In this document: positions 51,251 to 60,000 of the stretch, piece after piece
Layout: each line of letters starts with the position of its first letter
How positions within the stretch are numbered: position 1 is the first letter of the stretch
Assembly (NCBI RefSeq): GCF_910592395.1
Contig: NC_088311.1
Span: 5,150,501-5,210,500 of the forward strand
DNA: 60,000 bases
Source: Lineus longissimus
Taxonomy: Eukaryota; Nemertea; Pilidiophora; Heteronemertea; Lineidae
Reading direction: 5' to 3'
The notes under the pieces: model-generated
The model's input: only the letters and a program-made list of their open reading frames with translations
Database searches by the model: none
Told to the model about the DNA's origin: nothing
Translations under genes and position numbers: made by a program

Positions 51251-51866
51251 TGAAGTTCTGAACTACGCCATCTTCAGGGCAAGGTAGGAACTGAAAAGAC
51301 CTTTTCTGTCATCTGTGCATCAATATCGGGTACGGTGAGACCGGCGGCTCCGTGTAGATCTTTTGAGACTCGGTGTATGTATCCTGCGCCGTCTTGAGAG
51401 CCTCCATCGCAAGGTCTCGTGTATTGTTGTATCGGCTGTCAGCTCCAGTTGCACTGAAAACAAACATAGTTGCAGCTATTATTTTGCTCTCAAGCAGATG
51501 TTGTTGTTGTGGCTGAGATCACTCACAACCAGCCCTTTATTGGAATACTCAATGTAACTGAAAGCGAAATCCTCCAAAAGATCTTGTGACTGTCCTTGCT
51601 TGGATATCTTGTGCATGGGGATGCCAGTTGTGGAATCTTCCACTCAGCAAACTGTGCATAGTTGTCGCAAAATGATAATCGTGGATCTGAAATGAGAACC
51701 CAGAAGATGAAAAATCTATGTGACTCACTTTTGCTCGAGCTGTTCAACCTGATTGGAGACTTCTCGTGGTTTCTGCACGGACTGCTTCGCAAGCTCGAGG
51801 GCCTCTTTTGATGTCTTTAGAGCTTCGTCTGCAACCACCACGGTGGCCTTTGAGGACTTCTCTTGC
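51240..51866 (-). pseudogene. Laminin-like coiled-coil fragment, probably broken
   Basis: Two minus-strand exons join in phase. Exon A at 51729-51866 (TCTTTTAG acceptor, GTGAGT donor) gives 45 codons of Ala/Lys/Glu/Gln heptad-like sequence ending SNQVEQLEQ. Exon B starts at 51453 (TTTTCAG acceptor) and reads NATGADSRYNNTRDLAMEAL, then KTAQDTYTESQKIYTE. Right after IYTE the frame changes. The reading used so far runs to a stop, while a -1 frame continues as AAGLTVPDIDAQMTEK, as if one G were missing. The style resembles domain II/I of laminin chains, but I cannot name the chain, and no upstream or downstream exons were found. A decayed fragment, a sequencing error in a real gene, or a non-laminin coiled coil are all possible. 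Confidence 0.35.
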
Positions 51867-52095
51867 CTAAAAGAATAACGCACAGCTAAGTTTTGGTCCG
51901 ACTATCGCATGTTCTGTGCAGCATCAGCTTCTGACCTTCACGCTTCAAACTACCATTGGTAACAGAAGCTGTCAATAGTCAAGTTCGATGCGGCAAATAG
52001 GAGAGGGTCACTGAGTCAACATATTGTCGTCTTATGGGCTAACAGTGTCCTCCTTTCAAAGGTCAGCTGAGGCGAGTGTGGAAATATTCAAAACA

Positions 52096-52272
52096 GCAGT
52101 GGCGGATTTAGGGGTCCCGCATGAGTCACCCCCCTTTGATATTTTAGGGAACCTCTCCTCAAGAACCCTCCCCCTCATTTTCAGTATTGCACCTTCGGCT
52201 CTATCATGAGTTCTCATTGGTGGGGCAGCGCCCCCCCCCCGCTTCTTTCCCAAATTTCTGGATCAGCCACTG
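52096..52272. mobile_element. 177-bp MITE with CAGTGGC termini
   Basis: The left end reads CAGTGGCGGATTTAGGGG. The right end, read inverted, is CAGTGGCTGATCCAGAAATT. A G/C-rich, gap-prone interior with a 10-nt C run at 52231-52240 is typical of the widespread CAGTGGCGGATCCAG-type short elements in invertebrate and other genomes, usually treated as hAT-like. The flanking 8-mers (CAAAACAG and CTGCAGAG) match only partly, so the target duplication has decayed or the edges are off by a few bases. Confidence 0.75.
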
Positions 52273-52339
52273 CTGCAGAGATGAGATGTTTCAAAAGAAT
52301 ACATGCATGTGCGATCAAGGAAGTTTCGATAGAGAAAAA

Positions 52340-52607
52340 TAACTCACCATGGTGGTGTTCACCTCGTATCTTGTGATAAACCGGTTGGGCAGCATTGGGT
52401 GTGCTAGACAGGACAATGTGTCTGGCGTCTGCAAGAAATGAAAATGAAAAGATAAGATAAGATTGTACATTGTATCAAACAATAGTCGCAAAATTTGGGG
52501 AGAAAAAGTTGTGGAGAAATCAGGCTGAACTCACCAATGTTGAACCAAGTGCTTCGACTTGGCGTCGACACAACTGAACGCTTGTGTTCCCAAAACCAGT
52601 TTGTCAT
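52340..52607 (-). other. Weak minus-strand exon pair, unassigned
   Basis: A minus-strand frame from ATG 52607 (MTNWFWEHKRSVVSTPSRST) ends in a GTGAGT donor near 52536. A following segment with a TTCTTGCAG acceptor near 52430 and a GTGAGT donor near 52350 continues in phase as DARHIVLSSTPNAAQPVYHK. It does not connect in frame to the coiled-coil exons further left. The splice signals are reasonable, but the protein is not recognised. Confidence 0.18.
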
Positions 52608-53259
52608 ACCAAGAGCACAGCCAAATTCAGTATTGAGTACGTTACGTCAGAGAGGTTACCAATTAACCACTCATCTATTCAAATTGTGATTTTCAATCAA
52701 ATTCATTGACCCATACACGAAAATGCTCACGATATAAAGCTGATTGGTCAAATACTGAGGTCACGGTCGGATGAACAGGAGTCGGACAACAAGTGACATA
52801 ACTTCGCGGAACTTGGCTTTTGTGGTATTTTTAAACGAGTCTACGTGACGTAACATGATTGTTGAAATTTATAGCCAGCAGTATTCACACATGGCAAATT
52901 TTCTTTAGTTCAAGTTCAAGTTTGCGCACCGAGCGATTGAAAGTGGTCCGTTTTCGCGTACGTTGGGTGCGCTCAGATGAATTATTGATAGCTTATGCTG
53001 CTCCGCCTGTCTAGCTGAGAGTTATGGCTGGTCAAATCTCTATGCTGTGGCCACACCCAAAACTTTGGGGGAAAAATTCCCAAAAAATACAAAACTTCAT
53101 AATTTTCCAATATTCTATTCCTCTTATTTCAGCTCACGACCGCGAAGCATAAAAAAACGTCATCCTGCTCGTGAGTCGCCTGTATTAGCAGAAATAGCAG
53201 ACGATGACCACATCAATCTTGTGCTCACAGTGAGTGACTAACGGATTCCCGGGCTCACT

Positions 53260-53960
53260 GTCAGAGGGGATCCCTGCCCTGGAGAAGGATAGCGCCATCG
53301 ATCGATGCTTGCGCATGGGCCGCGCGTTGGCCGATCCTGCATTCATGACGCACTGCACCACCAGTTACGACGTCTATGGTAGGCGGGAGGGGACATAAAT
53401 CAGAATATATCGGCCAATTAATTACTTGCGCCGCAGAGGCCTCCCGCGAATGATGCGCCGCAACAATGCCCCGCTAAAAACACGCCGCAAAAGAATGCGC
53501 CGTAAAAATCTCGCCGCGTGACTCAATTTAAACCAATCAGAAGCCAAGGACGGTTTGAATTTTGCGGCAGAGGTATTTTCGCGGGAGTCTTCTGCGCGAT
53601 TTGCGGGGGACTTATGCAAATTTCGCGGGAGACCTTCGCGGCGCTCTTCTTTAACCAATCAGAGACATCGTAACTTCGTAAACCCGCCGGAAAATACGAT
53701 GTCTCCGATTGGTTAAAGAAGTGCGCCGCGAAGGTCTCCCGCGAAATTTGCATAAGTCCCCCGCAAATCTCTGTCAGTGTGCAGGGCCAGAGAAGAGAAC
53801 ATTAAGGATCGGTTAGGATACAGGAATCATTCGAAAGGACTAGAAACAGCCGAATTTTGTCCTTACCTAACAAGAGCGGCCAGATCCGAGCGTCGCGGGC
53901 CTTGGAGTGTCGTCACACACCCGAGATTTTAACGGCTGGGGGGGAATCACAATAACGACT
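53260..53960. promoter_or_regulatory. CpG/GC-rich island, probable KNTC1 promoter region
   Basis: Base composition changes sharply from AT-rich to GC-rich, with many CG dinucleotides and GCCGC/CGCGG strings. It lies 0.6-1.3 kb before the first coding exon of KNTC1. E2F-like TTTCGCGGG strings (53578-53586, 53621-53629 and inverted 53738-53746) and CCAATCAG boxes (53533-53540, 53655-53662, inverted near 53708) fit a cell-cycle promoter. On the minus strand, a TTAG|GTAAGG donor at 53867/53866 would suit a first exon of a divergent transcript. The transcription start is inferred, not seen. Confidence 0.45.
53598..53769. repeat. 75-bp inverted repeat carrying E2F-like, CCAAT and octamer strings
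   Basis: Arms 53598-53672 and 53695-53769 are reverse complements with two mismatches by my count, around a 22-nt spacer. Each arm contains ATGCAAAT (53614-53621 and inverted 53746-53753), TTTCGCGGGA and a CCAAT box. The result is a symmetric, two-way promoter-like block. It could be a palindromic insertion that brought these motifs along, or a duplicated promoter segment. Confidence 0.85.
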
Positions 53961-54345
53961 GCAACAACGACCGCGAATTGTCAAAATATTTTCTCTTAAT
54001 TTTGAAGGAAAACGACGAATTATCTCATAATTGGGTACTTAGATTCTAAAAAACTGTTATAAATTGAAAAAATTCATTTTCAGAGTTTTGTTATGTTCGT
54101 GTTTTGTCGTTACGTTGTCAAATTATGACGAAAACGAAGCCTAAATTTACCTATTTTTTCAATCTAAAACTTCATACAGGGTAAAACAGAAAAAAATCTC
54201 CTTTCATTTTCATCATCGTCTGTCAACTCACAGGATCAAAGGTACTTGCAGGATGGAGAGAGAAATCACAAGACGAATTATGATTAGGCTTAGCGATCTA
54301 GGTGATACCAGCTTACTGGGAGTGCTACAAAAAAACAGATTATTA

Positions 54346-54380
54346 TTTCGACAACCGGCCGGCCTTTCGACAACCGGCCT
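54346..54380. repeat. 19-bp tandem duplication TTTCGACAACCGGCC
   Basis: TTTCGACAACCGGCC starts at 54346 and again at 54365, followed by GGCC or TTCGG. A small local duplication in the region before the first KNTC1 coding exon. Confidence 0.8.
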
Positions 54381-54578
54381 TCGGCATCATGCCATCAATG
54401 AAAATTGGCCTTTTTAGTCTCAGTAGTCACTGCGTTGGCTGTTGTCGTATATGACAACTGTGAGTGTGTTGGAGGATGGATATAGCATCATTGTTCAATT
54501 CATAAACCTCAAAGTTGCTGAATAATATTGCAACTTTAACCTCAACACAATTGCTATTTATTGTTACTTTAGGTTTTC

Positions 54579-57500
54579 ATGAACATGGCAAGCCCAAGGT
54601 GGGATCACGTCCAAGTAGACTTTGGAAATGATGAGACAGGAAATTTTGGTCCACGTGAAGAGACTGGTACAGCTCTGTTCCAGGTCAATACAGTTGGAAC
54701 AATTTCTCCAGAAGGAGAGGTAGGCTATTTATGGTTCCCTGTCTGGGGTGCAGAGGGTCAGTAATTATGGTCCAAATACAAAATGTAGGCTGAAATCTAA
54801 CAGCATCAAATAGTTTTGTTGAGGGATGTTAAAATGAGATGATCTGGCATGTCGAGTAAACTGCCCTGGGCCGGCTTGACCAATTGTTTAGATCGAGGAG
54901 AGGGGAGCTAATCATGTAATTTTTTTATTATAATCCACATATTCATTGATAGGATAATGCAAAGTATAGGTTAGTCTATGCAAATGTCTCCAAATTTAGC
55001 CACCATACATTGTACTGTTGTATTCCTGTTTTAAATGTTCTGTGACCTTTTTCCAGGTGACCCACAATCCAAGTGTCATTTCCACAGCTGTTAAAGATTT
55101 CACTGCAGTTACCGTTGAAAATCAAGTTTCCTTGTTCAATGATGCCTGTCGGACATTTCTTGTGACTCTCACATTTGGTAAGTTGTCTCTTAACATCCTT
55201 TATTAAAGGGATTAAGGGAATTATTCATACCCAATGCTTACCAAGATATCATCTTTTAGATCTGTGTGTAAAGCTTTGGTCAGAACACCTGAGCCTGAGG
55301 ATTATTGGGACTCTGGTGAAACATTGTGTAAGTCATAAATCCGTATAAACCTTCAACGACTTCAAGTTATACCTCATGTAGATCTCAATAAAAACAAAAT
55401 CAGTCTTATGGCTGACATAATGTCATTGTCTTATTTTCAGATTCTAATATAGACGCCATAGCATTCAGTGATGACTGCTTGTTCCTACTCATTGGAGAAA
55501 GAAATGGTATCCTCCATTTTGTCAGTGTCGGCAGCGAATCAGTTTTCTTCTCGCAGGTAAATTTAGTCATTCTTGGTATTTGTGTCATACCAATTTTTTT
55601 TAAATCGTTTACTCTGAAGTCAAATTGATAGTCATAGTCAAAGTCATATCTCGACAGAACAAATTGTCCCCTACTTAAACAAGGAGCGCACAAGTCATGT
55701 TGCAGAGGTCTTAATAATCCTTTGCTAATACCAATGACACAATGAATGCCACTGACGCAAAAAAAGAAACAATTGTTTTTCCACTAATAAAGGATTCCAA
55801 AGACCTCTGCGACATGATCTTGCTGATATTCAATAATGTTAAACTCTTTTCTTTCACCACTACAATTCTAATGACTGTCCTATCGTAAAAATAATTCATC
55901 AATCTTTTTCAGAAACTCGGCCATGAGAATAATGGAAAAAACAAACCATACTTTTCGCAGTTGCTGTTTTCTTCATTTACTGAAAAAGGTGTGTATGCTG
56001 AAATTTCAAAGCGTTGCTATTTTGAGAATGTGAGTGGTCATTTTTGATATTTCACTGTTTAAATCTTGCCCCAACCCAGATGAAATTATTTCATCTCTGA
56101 TGTTCAGATGATCCTTAAAACTTCTCTTTGTGTCTAATTTGGGAATAATTAGACAAGGGAAACAAACTTAAACATAAGCCAATCTAACAGATTATTTATC
56201 ATTTTTCAGGTGTATGTGATGTCTATATACTGACATCAGGAGCAAGACTGTTCATGTTGGAAGGATTTCGATCTGAAAATCTACACAACGGTGAGGAGGC
56301 CTACATGTACCAGCAGACTAAGAAATGAACTATATCAGTGGGTCCTTGATACTAGAAAGATACTAAAAATAAGCAAGGGTAACTGTTGTTGTGAGCCCCA
56401 GTCCTTGGTGAACTAAAAATAAGCAAGGGTAACTGTTGTTGTGAGCCCCAGTCCTTGGTGAACATCAGTATTGAGCACTTCAAAAAACAAGGTTACTGTA
56501 AAAAAAATTAAACGATTGTCTGTCTTTCTTTTGTAGCTCTGATGAGCCGTGATCTACCCACTGCCAAGAAAATCCAAGATTCGATGAAAATGCGAGATGT
56601 GGATGCGAGTGGTTATCACACTCATCAAGCAAACTGTATCGCAATTCCACAGGAATGCTCCCGTCAATACTTTGTCATTGGGGTCAGTTTACAGAGCGTG
56701 AAAAGAAGGCAATGTAGGGACCTGTGGGCCATTTGAGTCAGTTTCATGAAAAAATGTCAATAGAGAATGAAATTCAATAGACGGTGGTGGATGACAGCTT
56801 TGGCTTTGTGAAGTTACCGAAAATGTCATTCAGAACTCTGTCTCAGTTGATTTCGTTGTATCAGTTGCTCATTTCTCACCGAAGTTAAATTCCAAGCCAG
56901 ACCAGACTAATGCTGCCAATAACAGGGCAATTTTCTCTGACACAAACAGTTATTTCTAGGGGTTCTGGTTTCTGTCATTTGCGTTCCATCACAGATATTC
57001 AGTGTTTTACAAAAGCTCTCATGGACATTGCAAAAAAAGATGTTATTCTCCAAAGCCTGCTCAACAGTGACCAACATGTAACTGTCAATCTTGTCCACAG
57101 GGCAACGGTGATGCCAATCTTACTCAGTGGGAGAAGGATAAAGATGGACTATCACCTGTCATGGACTTTTGGGAGGATGCCATGGAGGGTAAGAAAAGTC
57201 TCACAGCAGACATTGGCTGTGTTGAGAGTATTATCCAATCACTATGTCATTTGCCATCAAATTAGCAAGTTTCAATTCCTACTTCGTTCCTAGAGCCCAG
57301 CCTTGATAACTGTGAAAGTCATGTGACTCAGGTACTTAGCTTTAGTTTCCTTTCTAGTAGTGTAATCAATGAAACTATCAGTGCTATACATGTATGTTTT
57401 ATCTGTTTCAGATCCTGGTATCAACAAATGTCAAATCAGCAACGATGGCTTTTATGTCTTCACTCTTGACAGTGAGGTGTGTATTTCTGTCTTTCATAAA

Positions 57501-59874
57501 CTCTGAGACTAGTGTGGTTTTGTTATTGTTAACTCATTAGAAACTGATTTCTTCCCCAGGCCAATGGTTAACCCAGACCCAGAGGTCGAGGGAAGCAACC
57601 CCAAGTTTACCTAAATCCTTCAGTCTTCCATTTCAGACCTTCAGGTCTACTTCATTCCTATTTTTGGAATGACCAAAAGTGATCATGCATGTCCTGGTCT
57701 TGATGAGGTTCCCTCATTTGATGTACATGCCTGAAGTCACATCAACATGACCTTCTCTTTTGTTTCAGAACCTTTTGAGTGTATGGGATGTAGAGAGTGG
57801 CCTGTGCATCAAATGTTGGCCTGATGCGCTGTTCCAAGATTTCATGCTTCTGGAAAGTGGACAGAAATCTGAAAGGTATGTTGGTGTCTGTAAGTTTTTT
57901 GAGTCTTGTGGTCTGTAATCCACATGATAGCAGTTGGGCTGTCTGAGTAGCATAGCAACAGTGGACAAATCGATTTCCAAAATTAACATCCGGGCCTGTT
58001 GCTTGTGGGGTCATGGATTCGCCTTCCAGATGGAGCATGTCTTGACATGATAGAGCAACTCTTCCTGACAGGATACATGTATGTTCTTCTCAAGGGGTAT
58101 TTTCGGTTTCCTTCTACATCACATTAATAGTTGCCCAGAGCTAATAAAGTCCTAGTTGATGCTCAGCTCTCAAAACAATATTGTTAAAACTTGATAGCAG
58201 TTTTATTGCTAAATTTTCAAATGACAACGTTCTCCTTCAATTATAGTTTCTTGGATATGGAGATAGTTGGACTGACCCTTCCCGAAGATGGAGACTGCTT
58301 CCTTGAAGTTCGTGAAGTGGAGACATTTAAAGTTCTGTACTCACTAAAGCTGTCTGAACACACCACCTTGACGCATGGACCTCTTCATCAAGAAAATATT
58401 TTTGTGGTTGAAGGAGCCAGTGGTGAGAACAACAACTTAGTGTCAACTCTTAGGATCAGGGAAATCTCGGAGGCTCAGCCAGAAACCAGGTTAGTATTAT
58501 CTTACGTCGAGCAAAGTAAACATCAAAGTGTTGAGAATGGTCCTTCCTGACTGCAGCAAAAATAAGCAGGCTGGATGAAAAGATATCTCTCACAGCAATA
58601 CCAGTTTGATCTAAGTAAAGAAATTTACTGTTTGGTCAGCGAAAAATCAGCATGAGCAATCTAGACTGGACCACATCAATCCTGCATAAAACAAATGTCC
58701 ATTTCAGGAACCATGTGATTTGCTATAAGGAAAGTGGTGTGGTTCATATCGCTATATCTACATGTTTCCTGTGTGTGCTTTTCAGGTTGTACCGCCTTCT
58801 TCACAAGGAGAACTTTGAAGAGGCTGAGAGCTTCGCCAAACTTTTCCACTTGGATATTGAGGTACGAGTATTTTCTCTTCGTTACTTCTGCTAAGCTTTT
58901 GACAATTCTGATAAATTTTCTACAATCCAATTTGTACATGTCTCCCTGTAGTTCACTAACTTACTACTCTGTTTCAGCTTGTTTACAAATCAAAAGCCTG
59001 CCACCTCCTGAATAAGTTGTCTTTATGCAAGGTTGATCGACATGACCAGGTTGGACATGGTCAGGAAAACGGAGCTGGGGACTCCGCATCAGAAGATGTA
59101 GACACTCTGATCAAACAACTACAGGAATGCCTGGAAAACATCAAGGTAAATAGATAAACAGAAAATATTGTCTTGTATGGAATATGTCCATATAACTGTG
59201 TCCTAGGTTCAGCACCCTTGGACACCTAGGCTTTTGATACGACTATAAATACTTACTCCTTTGACTCCACTCTGATTTCTCCCACCTGTGCATCACCTGG
59301 GGAAGTTCCTTTTGCTAGTATTCACAACAGCTTGTCTTCTCAATTTCAGGATGATGGTTTTATAACGGGCCAGTGCATTGGTGCAACTCTTCCCAGCTTT
59401 GACTCCACAATGGATCTACTTCTTTATGCAAAGTCAAGGGTAAGTGTTGGTGTTGGCAGGGGTTTTTCATGCCCCCAAAACGAATAATATGCTGACTGAT
59501 TTTACAGTTTGCACCAAACTGATGAGCAGATAATCATTTAAAGCACGATGACAATAAATGGATTTATTAGTGAAAATAGATGGCACCAATGCTACAAATG
59601 TATATGATAATTCATGTACATGCACCATGTATCTTTTAAGATACATTTTTAAGTCCTACTCCCTTCATTCAAAAATTATAAAGTGAGCTTGAATTAGAAA
59701 ATTTGTGTAAATATATTAACTGACGCAGTGTATCTGAGCCAAAAGAAAAGACAATGGACATGAACAGCATAGGCTTTTGTTCAAATATACCTTTTTTTAA
59801 ACTCGCTTTCTTTCTTTTTGCAGCTAAATATTTCGTCCACTCCAGTAGCAGTCAGAAGTGCTCTCAAGGCAAAG
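54579..59874 (+). CDS. KNTC1: Kinetochore-associated protein 1 (Rod), N-terminal part; runs off the window
   Basis: Fourteen coding exons with consistent phases: 54579-54719, 55057-55177, 55441-55556, 55913-55988, 56210-56290, 56537-56682, 57101-57188, 57412-57476, 57769-57875, 58247-58489, 58786-58861, 58978-59145, 59350-59439 and 59824-59874; 523 codons of a protein that is ~2200 aa in human. Residues 1-390 form the N-terminal beta-propeller: EETGTALFQV, LFLLIGERNGILHF (about 101-114), DLPTAKKIQDS, FVIGGGNGDANLTQWEKD and LSVWDVESG match the Rod pattern. The alpha-solenoid begins with LYRLLHKENFEEAESFAKLF (about 396-415) and LVYKSKACHLL. Rod joins ZW10 and Zwilch in the RZZ complex of the kinetochore corona, which recruits Spindly-dynein and Mad1-Mad2 for the spindle checkpoint. 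ATG 54579 is the first in frame; ATG 54585 is an alternative. A TTACTTTAG just before suggests a spliced 5' UTR. Confidence 0.94.
55695..55817. mobile_element. Short inverted-repeat element in KNTC1 intron 3
   Basis: Arms 55695-55723 (TCATGTTGCAGAGGTCTTAA..) and 55789-55817 are inverted copies with a few mismatches around a 65-bp interior. At 123 bp with no coding capacity it looks like a small MITE or foldback element. It lies between the exon 3 donor at 55557 and the exon 4 acceptor at 55912 and should not affect splicing. Confidence 0.65.
56362..56461. repeat. Exact 50-bp tandem duplication in KNTC1 intron 5
   Basis: The block starting ACTAAAAATAAGCAAGGGTA at 56362 repeats without a visible change at 56412. 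Identity of the copies points to a recent event or an assembly artefact. Confidence 0.9.
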
Positions 59875-60000
59875 GTAGGACATTTTCTTCAATTATGCAA
59901 TTGGGGTCGACAGTGAACTTGCTCTGCAAATGTCACAACTTTCAATGCAGCATTTACTCAAATTTTGGAAAGCACTTGACCAGTTTAACAATACTGTAAC

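Noticed and set aside
56910-57293. 127-codon ORF overlapping KNTC1 exon 7
   Set aside because: It reads the exon in the wrong frame. The correct frame gives GNGDANLTQWEKD, which matches KNTC1.

Overview
This is a nuclear genomic window from an animal, most likely a marine invertebrate such as an echinoderm, hemichordate, mollusc or brachiopod. The genes are split by spliceosomal GT-AG introns and the intergenic DNA is long and AT-rich. The whole window is rich in diverged minisatellites, short inverted-repeat (MITE-like) elements and the palindrome TACATGTA. I cannot fix the phylum from sequence alone. There are no operons, ribosome-binding sites, CRISPR arrays, recognisable tRNA or rRNA genes, and no intact transposase or reverse transcriptase that I can see.

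Four protein genes can be assembled with exon phases that agree. (1) 26289-35542, plus strand: a complete five-exon regulator of G-protein signalling of the RZ group (RGS17/19/20), 231 aa, with the cysteine string and the full RGS domain. (2) 42954-45336, plus strand: a three-exon gene for an unrecognised protein of 467 or 474 aa, with an N-terminal hydrophobic segment, a long charged coiled coil and a C-terminal membrane anchor. This is the best candidate for something undescribed. (3) 46531-49375, minus strand: a complete six-exon TLC-domain multi-pass membrane protein, 258 aa, closest in length and motifs to TLCD4/TMEM56. Its 3' end faces that of gene 2. (4) 54579 to beyond the right edge, plus strand: the first 14 coding exons (523 codons) of KNTC1/Rod, the large subunit of the kinetochore RZZ complex.

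Layout: 1-26288 is a gene desert for which I can support only repeats. 26289-35542 is the RGS gene with large introns. 35543-42929 is its presumed 3' UTR plus intergenic DNA, with one unusually long unassigned ORF (281 codons) and one weak minus-strand exon candidate at 40483. 42930-49375 holds the convergent pair (coiled-coil gene and TLC gene). 49376-53260 is repeat-rich: it contains a 1.17 kb region closed by 51-bp inverted repeats, a 28-bp perfect hairpin, a MITE, and two phase-compatible minus-strand exons of a laminin-like coiled coil that seem frameshifted. 53260-53960 is a GC/CpG-rich island with a 75-bp inverted repeat carrying E2F-like, CCAAT and octamer strings. It is probably the promoter of KNTC1 and possibly of a divergent minus-strand transcript.

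The genes do not form one pathway. RGS acts at the membrane on G-alpha(i/z), TLC proteins act in membrane lipids, and KNTC1 acts in mitosis. The coiled-coil gene has no assigned role. All exon coordinates come from reading codons across splice signals by eye, not from transcript data.
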